From: Diaporthe sp. PMI_573
Lineage: Eukaryota > Ascomycota > Sordariomycetes > Diaporthales > Diaporthaceae
DNA length: 64,000 nt
Direction of reading: 5' to 3'
Assembly (NCBI GenBank): GCA_021399435.1
Contig: JAJTUP010000052.1
Location: 310,001 to 374,000 of the forward strand
In this document: piece by piece, positions 1 through 11,180 of the stretch
How positions within the stretch are numbered: position 1 is the first letter of the stretch
Layout: every line of letters begins with the position of its first letter
Program-made: the position numbers and the translations under genes
Notes under the pieces: generated by a model
What the model was told of the DNA's origin: nothing
What the model saw: the letters and a program-made list of their open reading frames with translations, nothing else
Databases searched by the model: none

Positions 1-23
1 GTTCCATCGAGGAGTTTGCTTAC

Positions 24-222
24 GGTATTTGCGTTGGGCGATCTTGTTTTGGATCCGGCGGCGTTGAACAGAATCGGAGACCTTAGTGTTGTCCTCTTCT
101 AGGTGTGCTGAACTGCAGAATGCGGTGCCTTTACTGGCACCGCACTGCTGCGAGACATGGTTGGGCTGGCTTTCTGCAAGCTGAAGATGGGACAGCCGCT
201 TGGAAGGTTGCTTGGTCGCCAT
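24..222 (-). CDS. bZIP transcription factor, first exon (partial)
   Basis: Reading leftwards from an ATG at 222, a frame stays open for 66 codons and ends in a run of basic residues, RRRIQNKIAQRKYR. This matches the DNA-contacting basic region of fungal bZIP factors (asparagine and arginine at the conserved base-contact positions). A GTAAGC donor at 23 splits the last arginine codon, so the leucine zipper should lie on the next exon, left of the window. The N-terminal 50 residues are polar and low in structure, as is usual in this class. An AT-rich TATATAA-like stretch lies just upstream on the minus strand near 228-238. The protein would be nuclear and bind DNA as a dimer. Start and basic region are seen directly; the rest is inference. 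Confidence 0.6.
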
Positions 223-347
223 CACTGGATTATATATCGATGTGCAATGAGGGACTGTGGTTCTATGCACGCACGAATGACAGTGGTCAGAGTGAGACGG
301 GGTTCCCATGAAAAAGAATTGCTCGTGCTGTTTATATACTCATTATC

Positions 348-556
348 TGTTGAATGGCCTTTGCCATATGGCGATAGTACGTACGTACGTAGGGGTCTGG
401 TTCTTCGGTTGGTAATTGCATGTATTCGCTAACTATGGAGGAAGCGGGGGCGTTTCGTACGAGGAAGAGGACACTCCTCCTCGGCTATGCCCCTGGCTTA
501 GTCAGCCTGCCCAACCAATGGGACTACGTGCGATCCAACAGAGTGCTATTCCAACA
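348..556. repeat. 209-bp LTR-like repeat, copy A
   Basis: This block is repeated in the same orientation at 49144-49352, with matching ends. It begins TGTTGAAT and ends ATTCCAACA, the TG...CA imperfect inverted ends typical of long terminal repeats. The flanking 5-mers (TTATC, TATGG) do not form a target duplication. It is probably a solo LTR whose flanks have decayed. Confidence 0.65.
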
Positions 557-2453
557 TATGGCGTCTTGGCAGCATTAATCAACGATGGAATTAATAAATT
601 TGGGAGGGCAGGTGCCTCATCCGACAGAAGCAACGCTTCCTCCCTCCGGTACTTCGTCCTGGACGGAATGCAGGCGAGAAAATGCTTTCTCGTCTCGGAC
701 GACAGGTGGCCAATGCAGATCAGACCTCACCCTCAAATGGCTTCCGAAACACTACGAACCGAATCGTAAGCAACCAGATCATTCCTTGGCAATAGACTTC
801 ACTACGTCTCTCTGAATGCAATGATTCCGCACAAGTTGGCTCCAAATATCCTTCTAAACCGTCCGGCTACACGCCATATCCAAAGCTTCCAAGGGTGCGG
901 GCAGCCCTACATGCTACATCAATGCATGTCTGCAGCCAGGGCTATGCCACCCCCGAAGGCTGGAAACGGCACAGAAAGAGGATAACTGAGTTGTATAAAG
1001 AAAAGTGTCACAATAAAGAGCTGTGTCCCTACAATGCATGAGACCTGCTTGGGCTCCTAGTAAACTATATGCGTCGCTTCTTAATGCTTCACTATATACC
1101 TCTAGGGTAGACGAGGTACCCACTCTGAATCGGAATTAGTATACTTCACTGACAGCTGAAAACAAACCCCATAATGCTGCTATGCCGCTGTAACGGAGTC
1201 ATGCACAGGTACTAAAAGAATGACGACATCCCCGTCTTGTGTTTTTACTCCGAGGCACGAATGATATTGATAGGTACTTCTTGATTTTGCGCGGCTAAAG
1301 TGCCACTCTTTTATTCTTTTGCGGCTGCACCTCTCAATTAAGGATCTTATAACCCTGTGTGATGGCTGCCTGTCAACCGAGTGCTTGCATAAGCGGGCGG
1401 GGACGTTAAGGCATTGTCCTTTTGGGACGCAAACCGCCCCCAATATGCCCGTAAGTCTGCCCAGTGTGCCGCCACCCCTTGCGGCACACCGAGAGCGGCT
1501 CCCGATCAATCCGTGTTATGGAAACGGATAAATTCCACGTGCTTTTTTCCTCCCCCTTCCTTCTCTTCTGGCTTCGCAAAATTCCGAAAAGAATTGCCAC
1601 GTTTTCGACATTGCACATTTGACCTCTTCCACTTGCCTCAGCTGTTCTCCCATTCCGTCGAATCATGTCGAATATTCTCCAGAACCTGTTCCTGCTTCTT
1701 ACACATCTTACTTGGCACTTTCTGGACTGCGCTGAAAGAATTGGCAAATGGTTCTATAACCACGTTCTCGGCTTCCACTATATCGTCGACATCCCGCTGT
1801 TCTTTCTCAAACGTGCATTGCATGTGCTTGTCTTCTTGCTTGAAGCAGCTTCAGATTTGTAATGCTACTTCCGCCTGATCCGCATACACCATCAGCACCG
1901 ACCTCGCTTAGGAATCAATAGTGTCAGTGCGTTGGAAAGACAGGGCGGTGAGGTCTTATTTGTGGGAGGACACAGAATGGATGTGGTTTGGTTGTTCTGA
2001 ACTCTTGTCCTGGGTCTATCAATCGTCGTTAAAGCTTAACGAAGTACCACAGCGAAGGTGCCGTCATTAAACGAGACCTGCGCACCTGGTTGTAATGGAT
2101 TATTTGACAACCATAACGAGACGCTGCAGTCCATTTGATGCCTATCTCAGTTTTCCGACTGTTCCTGTGAGGCTCTGCTCCTAATCCGACAAGCCCTGAC
2201 CTCGTGCGAAAAGTCAACAATGGCTTTGTACATCTGGTCAAACTTCTCCGGCGACGGCACCTTCGCCTCCCCTATTTGTTTTGATCTGCTAGCCTCTTTT
2301 TAATCTGTTAAAGAGAAAGTTGATTATCTATAAGAAGGTCCGCTTCAGCCTTGAGCAGGCGGGCCTATTCTCAGACCTTCCCAGCTGTTACAAGACAGAT
2401 CGGGTACAGGCCAAAAAAAGAAGAAAAAGATAGGGGGTAGATGCTCTCGCAGG
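557..2453. other. No convincing gene
   Basis: Several overlapping short reading frames occur on both strands, but none has a recognisable domain or an obvious splice pattern. A hydrophobic 65-codon frame at 1665-1862 (plus) and its antisense are equally open, so neither can be preferred. Confidence 0.4.
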
Positions 2454-2792
2454 ATGAAGCTCGTTATCACGGGCTGGGAAAAAGATTTCGAACTTGGGGG
2501 CCGCCAGGAGACAGAGCGCGTCTTTCCCGTGCTTTTCTTTGACGACACGCCTGGCGAGCCGGGTAATTTCAACTTTCAGGGCCCAGAGAAACCGTTTACA
2601 TTCTCTCAGAAGGCGCGGAGGGCTCTTCCTGCGGAGTGGGTCGCCGCTGCGAACCTGAGGCTTCCTGGGACTGATGTTGGTTCTCACGTTGCGGGGCACG
2701 AGACGGCAATGAGATTCAAAGAAAGGCTGAGAGGCCTCCGGGAGATGCAGGTTAGGAGGAAGCTGAGTACGCATTGGAGCGCCTTGGGCTGA
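2454..2792 (+). CDS. Hypothetical protein, 112 aa
   Basis: An ATG at 2454 opens a 112-residue frame, predicted soluble. It starts with a compact MKLVITGWEKDFEL segment and ends with a charged helix-like stretch. It contains acidic-aromatic motifs (FFDDTPGEPG, GPEKPFTF). The wording resembles small conserved fungal proteins of unknown role, but I cannot name the family. The opposite strand is also open over much of this interval, which weakens the case. It lies 120 bp upstream of the coiled-coil gene at 2916 on the same strand. No intron is needed. Confidence 0.35.
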   Translation: MKLVITGWEKDFELGGRQETERVFPVLFFDDTPGEPGNFNFQGPEKPFTFSQKARRALPAEWVAAANLRLPGTDVGSHVAGHETAMRFKERLRGLREMQVRRKLSTHWSALG

Positions 2793-2915
2793 AGTTGCGG
2801 GCCTTCCACTCTGCCCGTTTATCACGACACGTATACAACAATCAGCATCGGACACACCTAGTTAACTAGAATAATACACTAGCAGACACCACTTTGGATT
2901 AACAGGGCGAGGTCG

Positions 2916-3869
2916 ATGTGTTGGGAGAACCTTGGTGGTGTTGTCGTCGTCGACCAAGACCACGACGGCTACAACGACACCGATAGCCACGACGATGACG
3001 ATGTTAATATCGAAAAGAATCACGGGAACGAGGCTGCTGCGCGAGGAAACCCAAGGTATGACGGCGACCTTCGCGGGGTGGTCATTCCAGGCCGCAGTCC
3101 AGGAAGGTCTGGCTTGTCTATGAGCGCACCCGCCACCGTTGTAGGCCCGGCCTCGGCGGCCTCGGCGGCCCCGTTGTCGCTCAAACCCAAGACGGCAGCA
3201 GACTCGCGGCTGTTAGCTTCCCTGGAGCTGCTCGCGCGGCTGCACTCGCTCGTCCTGTACATCGAGGAGGATGCCCTTCCAGACTCGGCGCCGCAGGCAC
3301 TGAGTAACATCAGCGCCTTCAAGTCCAGCCCCAAACATGCCGACCTCAAGTCCCTCTATGAGGGGCGTGGAGGAAGGCCGGTCTGTTGGCCAGCACCTAA
3401 GACGCACATGACTTCGGTGACCGACAGCCCGCCTGCGTACAACGACGCCGAGGCTGAGACACAGCTGGGACCCCACCCGAGGAAGCGCCAGCGAGGAGGA
3501 GGAGTTTCGCAGGACCATCCAGAGGCTGGCTGTAGCAGCAGCGGCGTTGTTCACCACCTCCTCGACAGACTTCAAAGGATGGAGGCCCGGCTTGAACACG
3601 TCGAGACTGAACTTCGGCAGGCGAAGGCGCTGGCGGGAGAGCACGCAGAGACGCTCCAGGAGCTCCAGCACGCACATGACAAGGCTTCTGATGAGCTTGA
3701 TGAGCTGTCGTCTCATATAGATGATTGGGTTGTTATAAAGATGGGTGACCACATGGACTATATCAAGACTGAACTGCAAGATTTTGTAGAAGATAGACTT
3801 GCTGATGTTGAGGACAGAGTTATGGACCGAGTCAAGTCGGCGACCATCTCTCTCAGTATCGATGAATAA
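2916..3869 (+). CDS. Hypothetical coiled-coil protein, 317 aa
   Basis: A single GC-rich frame of 317 codons. The first 60 residues are acidic and Asp/His-rich and may be upstream of the true start; a second ATG at 3121 begins a more typical N-terminus (MSAPATVV). Around residue 173 there is a PPAYND motif followed by a basic cluster (RKRQR) that could be a nuclear signal. Residues about 210-305 form a long heptad-rich, charged coiled coil ending in repeated ED-R-x-x-V-E-D-R segments. Fungal genomes carry many proteins with this order (disordered Pro-rich region, basic patch, C-terminal coiled coil) and no known function. No enzymatic motif is visible. The AT-rich 3' flank contrasts with the gene body. 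Confidence 0.55.
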   Translation: MCWENLGGVVVVDQDHDGYNDTDSHDDDDVNIEKNHGNEAAARGNPRYDGDLRGVVIPGRSPGRSGLSMSAPATVVGPASAASAAPLSLKPKTAADSRLLASLELLARLHSLVLYIEEDALPDSAPQALSNISAFKSSPKHADLKSLYEGRGGRPVCWPAPKTHMTSVTDSPPAYNDAEAETQLGPHPRKRQRGGGVSQDHPEAGCSSSGVVHHLLDRLQRMEARLEHVETELRQAKALAGEHAETLQELQHAHDKASDELDELSSHIDDWVVIKMGDHMDYIKTELQDFVEDRLADVEDRVMDRVKSATISLSIDE

Positions 3870-4626
3870 ATGAATACCACATCTGACGGGACGGCTCTAC
3901 TGTTCACAATCTGGGGTAGAATGTGGAAACACTTCTTGCGCCGCAAATGACGTAGTGGGGAGTACGGATCCGTATTTGAAGAGACGTTGCGACCTCTCCA
4001 CCCCATGATCCCTGCCCAAGTATCAGCTGATGATAGCTAAGCTTTGATACGATGTAATTTACCACTTTTAGCCTTTCGCACGAGCCTGTACTATCGAGGT
4101 CCGTTTTGAAGATTGATTGAACATAACGAGTACTCAGGATGGGTAGATCTATCTTGTCTACAGGTAAAATCGCTGTGACCCTGTTAGTGGCTCGCGAATT
4201 TCAACCAGCTGTTCCAACCTGTCAACTGCATACAACACCAATAACCCATGCCCCAGCTGAGAACAGCCGTAGACGCATGGTTTTTCTGCCTGAAGACGTC
4301 CTGATGCGGAGCGCCAGCTCTCTCTTTTCCTTCCTAACGGGAGGCCCTCCTAGCAAGCCGGCTTGACGGCTGCTCCCCAGTTTGGATATCTGATTATTTG
4401 GATATGCCCCACATCCGTAGCCAGGACCAATCAACGTTGAGAGCCTGCTAGGCCAAGAGTGCCCGCTATGCGCAATTGCTTTTTGCAGGCCGTGTCACCA
4501 AACTTTCTTTTTGCATTTTACGTGACGCGTTTGATTGTGAAATATATCTTGGGCGCGCTTGCCATATTGTGGAGGTAGATATTTGTAGCCGATAGCGAAA
4601 CGGGGACAGCTCTGGCCTTCTCTGAA
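3870..4626. other. Intergenic, probable left flank of hAT-1
   Basis: No gene is supported. At 4380-4408 the motif TTTGGATAT occurs twice. The same motif occurs inverted after the hAT-1 transposase (about 6893-6925), so these may be subterminal repeats of that element. A clear left terminal repeat matching the right end was not found. Confidence 0.35.
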
Positions 4627-6911
4627 ATGGCGCAACCCGCAAGAGGCGAAGCGCCGTCAGTCGCCCTTTCTAGGGCATCCGCCAGTTTTAGCGTTCCCGA
4701 GAGCTCCCCTGACCTTGACTCAGTAGAGCCCGGCGTGGACGCGACCGGCGATACATCGCCTTCGATCGACTACATTGGATATGAAGGCATCGATTGGAAT
4801 CGCCTCGCAGGGTTCTCTATACGCAAGTATAGAAAAAGAGCGCGGACGGGATGGGTATGGGAACATGGGTTCGATATCGAGAAAAACGATTCCGGTCATC
4901 GATTCTGGCTTTGCAAAGCCTGCCATCGGAAGAAGGCTACAATTACCCACATGTACGAGCTGCATCCACAAGTCAAGCAAACAGTCATATGGAAGAAATC
5001 CACCACATCAACAGAGGCGGACCAATGCTACCACAGAGGAAGAAGCAGCGCACTCTTTTCGACATGGTTGATCTAGACTCCCACCGACCCAAGGATCAGG
5101 CTTTGATGAACGCCTTCATATCATCCTTTGAACCGCTTCGCTTTCAGCATCTCCTTATACGCTGGGTGGCATGCGACAACATCCCATTTCACAAGCTGGA
5201 GAGTCCGTACTTTCGCGACCTTATGCCTTACGCGAACAGCGCCATCGCGGATTCGGGCAGTATCCCAACCCATAGCACAATCCGCGACTGGATTGTGCGG
5301 TCCTTCAATCGTCACAAAGGCGTCGTGACGGAATTGCTTTGTCGGTCGCTCAGCCGCATTAACGTCTCCTTTGATGCGTGGTCCTCTCGAAAATTCACAT
5401 CTCTACTCGGCCTTACCGTACACTTTCTTGATGACGAAGGGAAGTTCCGTACGTTTCTCCTCGGTTTGCCACGGATTGAAGGTCGTCACTGTGGAGAAAA
5501 CTTTGCCGGCCGTGTCAGCGAGATAATCCACGAGTATGGGTTCGAGGATCGCGTCGGATATTTTGTCACAGACAATGCGGAGAGCAACGACACGTGCCTT
5601 GAAGACTTGGGCATTGAGTTGGGGTTCAAAAAGCAGCATCGTCGGCTCCGTTGCTGTGGCCACATCATCAACCTCGTCGCCCGATCCATTCTTTTCGGTA
5701 CGGACGCCGACGCGTTCGAAGAGGATTGCCAGGCCGACAAAGAGATCCAAGATGAGGTTAAACTTTGGAGATCAAAGGGCCCCATCGGCAAGCTGCACAA
5801 CATCGTTCACTGGGTGGAAAGGTCTGGCCAGCGCATTGAAAGGCTCCACAAGCTCCAATCCATTGAGAACACCGCCCTGGGCTTCGAAGACAAAACAACC
5901 TACGATGTCGTCATGGATAACGCTACTCGCTGGAACTCGTCCGAGGCGATGATGGAGCGAGGTTACATGCTTCGCAATGCACTCGATTCGCTGGTCCAAG
6001 CGGAAGTGACAGAGTGGAACCAATACGTGGCCAGAAGGACACAGAACGGGGCAAAGCCGATGCCGAAGAAGTGCCGCAAGAAGCCTGCAATTGTGGATGA
6101 TCGGATGGCCGCTGAGGACTGGTCCGTTATTGCAGAGTATTTGGCGATCCTGAAACCATTGAAGATCGCGACGAAGCGCCTAGAGGGCCGGCCGCGAGAA
6201 GGCAAATTCGGCGCGATTTGGGAGGTTTTGTTGACAATGTGGCTCCTGAAGCACTTAGAAGAGGCAAAGTTACAACATGAGCGAGACGAGGAGCCTTACC
6301 TGCGAATTGGCTGCAATCTCGGCTGGATGAAGCTGGATCAATACTACGCCCTAACCGAGGACAGCCCTGCATACCTCGCAAGCCTCGTCCTCCATCCCGC
6401 ATTTCGCTGGTCAACCGTCGAGTCACAATGGTCTGATCATCCGGATTGGTTGGCCAGAGGAAGGGTGGCCGTGCAAGAGCTATGGGAGGAGTACCGAAGC
6501 CTCCCGGTCGAGCAAGATACGATACCGGAGCAGCCGACTGTTGCAAGGAAGACAACGGACCTGGATGACTTTATGACTTCAATTAGAAAACTCGGCGCCC
6601 AGCCTGTGCCTTCAGTGTGCTCCATGCGTGACGAGTACGCAGAATGGGTGGCCAGTACCGATCCGGGCGATTGTTTGGTAGACGACCCGATCCAGTATTG
6701 GCTTCTCCGCAGACGCCAATATCCACGCTTGTCGCGAATGGCAATCGATCTCTTTTCCATTCCGGCTATGTCTTCGGAGCCAGAGCGAATATTTAGCCTT
6801 GCCGGACAGATGGTCACAGCTCAGAGAGGCCGCCTCAAAGCGGATCTTATAGGAGCTGCTCAATGTCTTTCGTCGTGGGAGAAAAGTGGGGTTATCCAGA
6901 TATCCAAATGA
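4627..6911 (+). pseudogene. hAT-family transposase (hAT-1), one frameshift
   Basis: This encodes a cut-and-paste transposase of the hAT superfamily. The first frame (from ATG 4627) carries a BED-type zinc-finger region: an aromatic WVWEHG, then C-x2-C near codon 98. At about 4955-4965 the reading frame shifts by one base and continues unbroken to 6911. The second part shows the hAT RNase-H-like fold: FDAW with the first catalytic Asp, VTDNAESND with the second, the RCCGHIINL segment, and a C-terminal dimerisation region with MSSEPERIFSLAG, where the catalytic Glu is expected. No GT...AG pair of realistic size bridges the shift, so a disabling indel is more likely than an intron. The body is otherwise stop-free, so the inactivation looks recent. 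It is related in layout to the intact element at 36.9-39.3 kb but clearly divergent. Confidence 0.85.
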
Positions 6912-6991
6912 GATCCAAATCGATTCAAATCAAATCAAATCAAATCAAATCGATGATTTTACTATCCAAATCAAATCAAATTGGACCCCTG
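6912..6991. repeat. Right end of hAT-1 with TCAAA repeats
   Basis: Directly after the transposase stop are tandem pentamers of the form (AAATC)n, then ...GGACCCCTG at 6983-6991, which read inward is CAGGGGTCC, a typical hAT terminus. The (AAATC)n run and the following GATTTGATTTGATTT can fold as an inverted repeat across the end. Confidence 0.45.
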
Positions 6992-7992
6992 ATTTGATTT
7001 GATTTATTTGTTTGCAAGTCTGGGTCAGCCGTTACAAGCGATTCTTAAGAACTATATTATCTACCATTCAGTCTGCGGTCGAAAGAAACTTTCAAAAATA
7101 AGAGAAAACATTACTAAGCTAAATGGACTGGGATTATACAACATAGACATTCAAGAAGACAACTACCACAGTAGCCGACTCTTTAACTTCAGCCTTGCCA
7201 TTACTTCTCCTCATATCAGCTTATCTCTAAAGATTCGAACAAGAAAGGCTATAGTAACAGACAGGCATTATGACATTAAAGAATTCAAAGAATTAGAGGC
7301 GAGAGAGAAAAAGAGAAGAAAGGATAAAGAGGAGTCTGAGTAGGCTCGAGGGGAGAGGAGAGAACTACGCAAGCACGGACCCAGGACACCGAAATACAAC
7401 TAATCAAGCTGTGGGAGAAGTCGTAACACTAGAACTCAACTAATCTGGTCCCTCTGGTCCGTAAACTTCTCAATTTTAATTAGCCAAGACATGACCAACT
7501 ATGGTGAAGATTAGAACACAAGTCACTGCAACGACTGCGACAAAATTAATCAGTGCGGTTGCATTAACTGCAAAGAAAGGAAGGAATTGCAAGATACAGC
7601 ACACGCCGCTCTTGTTCCAAGTCACGACATATCTTCACCGATGCCCTTTGGTACAGAAGACGCAAGTCATACCGGCTCAGATTTCATTCTAATTTATGCT
7701 TAGCTGTCTGAGATTGTAACACCTCCTCTTTTGCGACACCAACTTGACCATAGCACGACCAGCTTTGATCTGTGGGGGCCAAGTCATAAGCAGCAGGAAA
7801 ATGCTGCTTGTAAGTACTTAAAGACTAAACTCCCGTCTTTTCTACCTTACGGCAGGCTTCTCTATACGACCTTTTCTCGCTCATCTCGTTATACCATTAA
7901 ATAACCAAGGTTCGTTCTGCATTACTCTATGATAAACAGTAAATGCTCTCGTCTACCCAACTCCACTAGGCGAAAGACACTCTTCAAAGGCA
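6992..7992. other. AT-rich decayed region
   Basis: Short AT-rich frames occur, including a Lys/Glu-rich 114-codon frame to 7343 and a Cys-rich stretch near 7525-7570, but no family is recognisable. The composition suggests old repeat DNA. Confidence 0.4.
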
Positions 7993-9183
7993 ATGTCCAC
8001 TCAACCAATCGACAGGCAAAGGAGCAAGTCCAAGTTGTTCATAATTATCAACGACTTTACAGATTCCGATAATGAGGCCACGGCTGAGCTGTAGGCATGG
8101 CTCTTGAACCTTGACCCCACGGTAAAGGGCATATATATCGCAGAGCCGCGATGGGTCAATCTCGGTTACTATATAACCAACAAGGACTTTAGGCAGTATA
8201 TAGGGCTCGTCAAGAAGCTGCAGCCTCTGCTAGAAGGCAGCGATTCGCCTTTAACCACCGTCTTGGCTGGTCGCTTAATACAAGACATCATCAAGAGCAG
8301 ACAGGTTAATAGCAGACCGTTAAATAAAGACAAGCGAGACTTAGTAAGCTAAATCTTATTAGGCGCATTTTAAGGCTGCCTAATTTCTATAGCCTCGGAA
8401 GGTATCTAACAACATATCCAGCTCATGCGATATATTAAGCCATTAAATAAAAGTAAGAAGGACTCTATCAAGCATACAGAACTTCTTGCAATGAACTATA
8501 TGACGACCATAAGAACACGTTGCACTCGTTTTAAAGCTTATATTGACGTGGCCTGTTTGGACAAGTTAGAAAGCCCCATCAACCTAAAGACGCATTATCA
8601 CAATAAGCTTGTAGCTTGTCCTGCCGACAAGCTCAAGAAGTTCCGTAATATCATGGAAATGCCCACTTCCAAGGAGTCGCAAATCGAGGAGCGAAGAACT
8701 AGCCTTCGGCTATGGTACAAAAAAGCTATTAAGAGGAAGGAGGCGGAGTTCGGTGGTAAGTCTCCTTTTAAAGAACTCAGCTACGACCACCTCTTCAGCG
8801 AGATTCGAAATCATAACCAGGCCACATTCTTTGGAGGCGCATCTCTGACTGTACTACAAGAACTGCTCGAGAAAGAGCCTTTGCTGGCAAAGAAAGTCCG
8901 CTACTTCCAGCAGGGTGGAACATTTAACTCCAAGCTCAATATCCTTGGAAATCCGTACAATTTTGCGCTTAACACTAAGGCGGCTAAGTACGTCTTTAGT
9001 CATAAGGACAACCTTGGAATGATTCAAGCCATGAATACAGAGACTTTACGTCGGCGCGCATGCCTTACCCGGCTTCAAACCGTTCTCAAGCTTTTCTCAG
9101 CTCTACTCTGCATTCCCAGGCCTCTCCTCCCACATCCCAGTTCCATACAGTACGTGGTCCGGCAGCGTCTCTGCCCGCGCTAG
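7993..9183 (+). pseudogene. Nucleoside-hydrolase-like protein, multiple stops
   Basis: One reading frame from ATG 7993 to 9183 is interrupted by four stops (TAG 8092, TAA 8350, TAA 8371, TAA 8407) and by no frameshift up to about 9030. The first segment has an IINDFTDSDNEAT motif resembling the N-terminal Asp-rich calcium/ribose site of inosine-uridine nucleoside hydrolases. The later segment has QQGGTFN and NPYNFALNTKAAKYVF, which recall that family's conserved 'NF...DPEAA' segment. Lysine-rich composition and an all-stop, no-indel pattern suggest C-to-T decay. After about codon 345 (9030) the sequence no longer looks conserved. The family call is from motif resemblance only; function is lost in any case. 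Confidence 0.5.
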
Positions 9184-9714
9184 GTTGAACTAGATGAGAT
9201 CTCTATTTGCCCTGCATTGTACCTTGCAAAATCCAGTATTTATAATGTATTTTTCATTACTACTAAGTACAAAGGCCAAGCAGCAAGGAAGTCTAATGTC
9301 GTTATCTAAGCCATGGCAAAGACAGTCAGCCAGGCTACGCGGTAAGGAAAACAATCATCCCGTATTTCTGGGAGAGAAGGACATCAAGAATCTCAACATA
9401 TACCCCCTAGAGCGCCACGCCAAAAAGAAACAAGTTCGCCAGGAGCTGATCGCACGCGGGCGCAAGTATGCAGAGCTGGCCAAGGCCCCATATTCAGCGC
9501 TGCACACAATTCAATTCAATCCAAGTCGACACTTCAACTTAGATTGCATTAAGCAGTAAAGCCCGGAATTGGCTTGAATTGAATTGACTTAAATGAATTG
9601 CAAGCTGAACAGGGGTCCGGGGCTTGGCAAGCAAAATTGCTAGCAGCGATCTCCTTCCTACCTCACGTCGCCACGGACCCCCGTATCAAGGGGCAAAAAG
9701 GAGAGAAAAAAAGA
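9184..9714. other. Unrecognised ORF and inverted repeat
   Basis: A 121-codon plus-strand frame at 9194-9559 is basic and unrecognised. CAATTCAATTCAATCCAAG near 9509 is mirrored by CTTGAATTGAATTG near 9574, giving an imperfect inverted repeat. CAGGGGTCC at 9608-9616 equals the hAT-1 right terminus read inward, in the outward-facing orientation. Confidence 0.35.
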
Positions 9715-9808
9715 TGACCCGCCCGGGGTTCGAACCCGGGTCTTCTAGCAGCGCTGCCTACTGTCTCCCTGAAGCTGCTTCATATATCATACCACTGAAT
9801 CTAGGGCC
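9715..9808 (-). other. tRNA-like pol III unit or SINE head
   Basis: Read on the minus strand there is a box-A-like TAGATTCAGTGGT, a possible anticodon arm (AGCAGC...GCTGCT) with an oversized loop, and a perfect T-arm CCGGG-TTCGAAC-CCCGG containing box B. It ends GCGGGTCA, followed by a run of T, a pol III terminator. The acceptor 5' strand does not pair with the 3' strand, so this is probably a tRNA pseudogene or tRNA-derived SINE, not a working tRNA. Confidence 0.4.
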
Positions 9809-10141
9809 GTTGCTGGTGCTTGAAGATGCCTTATGCGGCTATATGAGGCTCATATCGGTACTGACGCCCGTCCTTCGTCCTCTTTGATGCCTTGAACACT
9901 AAAGTAACTGCCCAAAGTTATACAAGAGCGTCGAAGCCAGTTCTTCAAGCATTGTCATCACCCGTGCGACGCCTATTACCTGCCTAGGTGTTATTACACA
10001 TTTCGCAAAGAGCTCATTGTCTTTAAGCAGAACTGGAACACAAGATTGAACGGCGCGGCCGATCAGTGAGAAGCAGCCTGGGTATAGGCAGAACGTGTGG
10101 AGGAAGAAAGGTGGTCCATAGATGGTTCATGGCAACACTAA

Positions 10142-10273
10142 ATCAAGCCTACTCTAAATGGGTGGATAGATAACGAGACTGGCTTTGACTGGATTCGGTA
10201 CTTCCAGTATACGATGTAACGGATAAAGGGTGTGTACCGGATGCTTATCCTTGATGGATATGGCGTGATGCCT
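10142..10273 (+). pseudogene. Pogo/Fot1 transposase relic
   Basis: The conceptual translation IKPTLNGWIDNETGFDWI, then an in-frame TAA, then YRMLILDG, parallels the central catalytic segment of the pogo transposase at 24.7-26.4 kb (IKPTPNGWTDNKTGLEWI ... YRMLILDG). It includes the second catalytic Asp of the DDE/D triad. Only about 44 codons survive; flanking sequence is not recognisable. It is an old, isolated fragment of a related element. Confidence 0.65.
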
Positions 10274-11173
10274 TTCGGGCCAATAGCAACCACAACTCAT
10301 CTGCTCAAATTAAGGAAGGTTCTCGGCACAGCAAGAAGGTGAAGAGAAGAAAGAGATGGATAACGAAAGGAGGGAAATGGGTTCAAATACCTGACGCCTT
10401 GTCTCTCGGCCGCTTGATCACGATGTTATGGGGGCCAGCTTGGGTCTAGCGTTACCAAATACTTATGAAACTTGCCCAGGGCAAAAGGGACTTGATCGTG
10501 GAGAAGACCTACTGGTGGCGGGAAGCTTTGGTGATGCTGAGCAGCAAGGTCTCGAGGCCTCCGCTCACCACTAGTTGCAATCCCAAGCATCACATCACCG
10601 ATGACGCGCGGTGGACCTGGCTCCAGGGTACTCGGTCCGAGATCAGGGACGAACAGAGCCACTTCATGCGGAAGGCCGGCGTTATTCTCATCCGCACGCC
10701 ATTCTACCAGTCACATTCTCATAGGTTGCCCGAATTCCAACTGCTAAGCCATAGGGGACGGTCATGATTGCATGCCCTTGCAGCTGGAGCACTGATATTG
10801 AGCTTGGCCAGGTTGTCCGGGCTGCCGGACTGTGTGAGCAGGCTCCCATTTGGCCAAGTAACTTCAAGGGGCCCTTCGCAGTCGGGGCGATTCCTCTTCC
10901 ATGTATGGCTCTTGCAAATAGATCGACTAACTCTACTATTGTCAGCCTATCACATTTTCAGGCGTGCTCGAGAGGCTCATTTGAATCTGCCTCGCCGTAG
11001 ATCGTCAAATCCTAAGCTGTGCTAGGTAGCGCCCCTGCCACTCTGCCTCCAAGCGACCCCTGAACTCTCCTGAACTCTGCCTCGCCCTAGGAAGGGACTC
11101 CGTGGCCGGCTCCCTCAATTCGCGTCCCAGGGGGTCACGCTCGTTGGCCGCCTTTGCAAGAAATGCTCCCGTG
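10274..11173. other. Intergenic region
   Basis: Both strands at 10426-10770 hold short open frames. The minus-strand frame shows a few hydrophobic stretches that could be a decayed membrane protein, but with several stops. Nothing can be assigned. Confidence 0.35.
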
Positions 11174-11180
11174 TATAAAA
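11174..11180 (+). promoter_or_regulatory. TATA box for the MGTRN gene
   Basis: TATAAAA lies 117 bp upstream of the ATG at 11297 in a GC-rich context, a plausible fungal core promoter position. It argues that the start is 11297 and not further upstream in the same open frame. Confidence 0.45.

Noticed and set aside
2388..2855. 155-codon minus-strand frame overlapping the 112-aa gene
   Set aside because: Low-complexity translation without domains. It is probably the antisense shadow of the plus-strand frame.
4950..4972. An intron instead of a frameshift in hAT-1
   Set aside because: The only GT...AG pair near the shift would be about 20 nt, too short for splicing, and the related intact transposase has no intron there.
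9624..9887. Protein-coding frame containing RPGFEPGS
   Set aside because: This phrase is the conceptual translation of the antisense of a tRNA T-arm. The pol III unit explains it.
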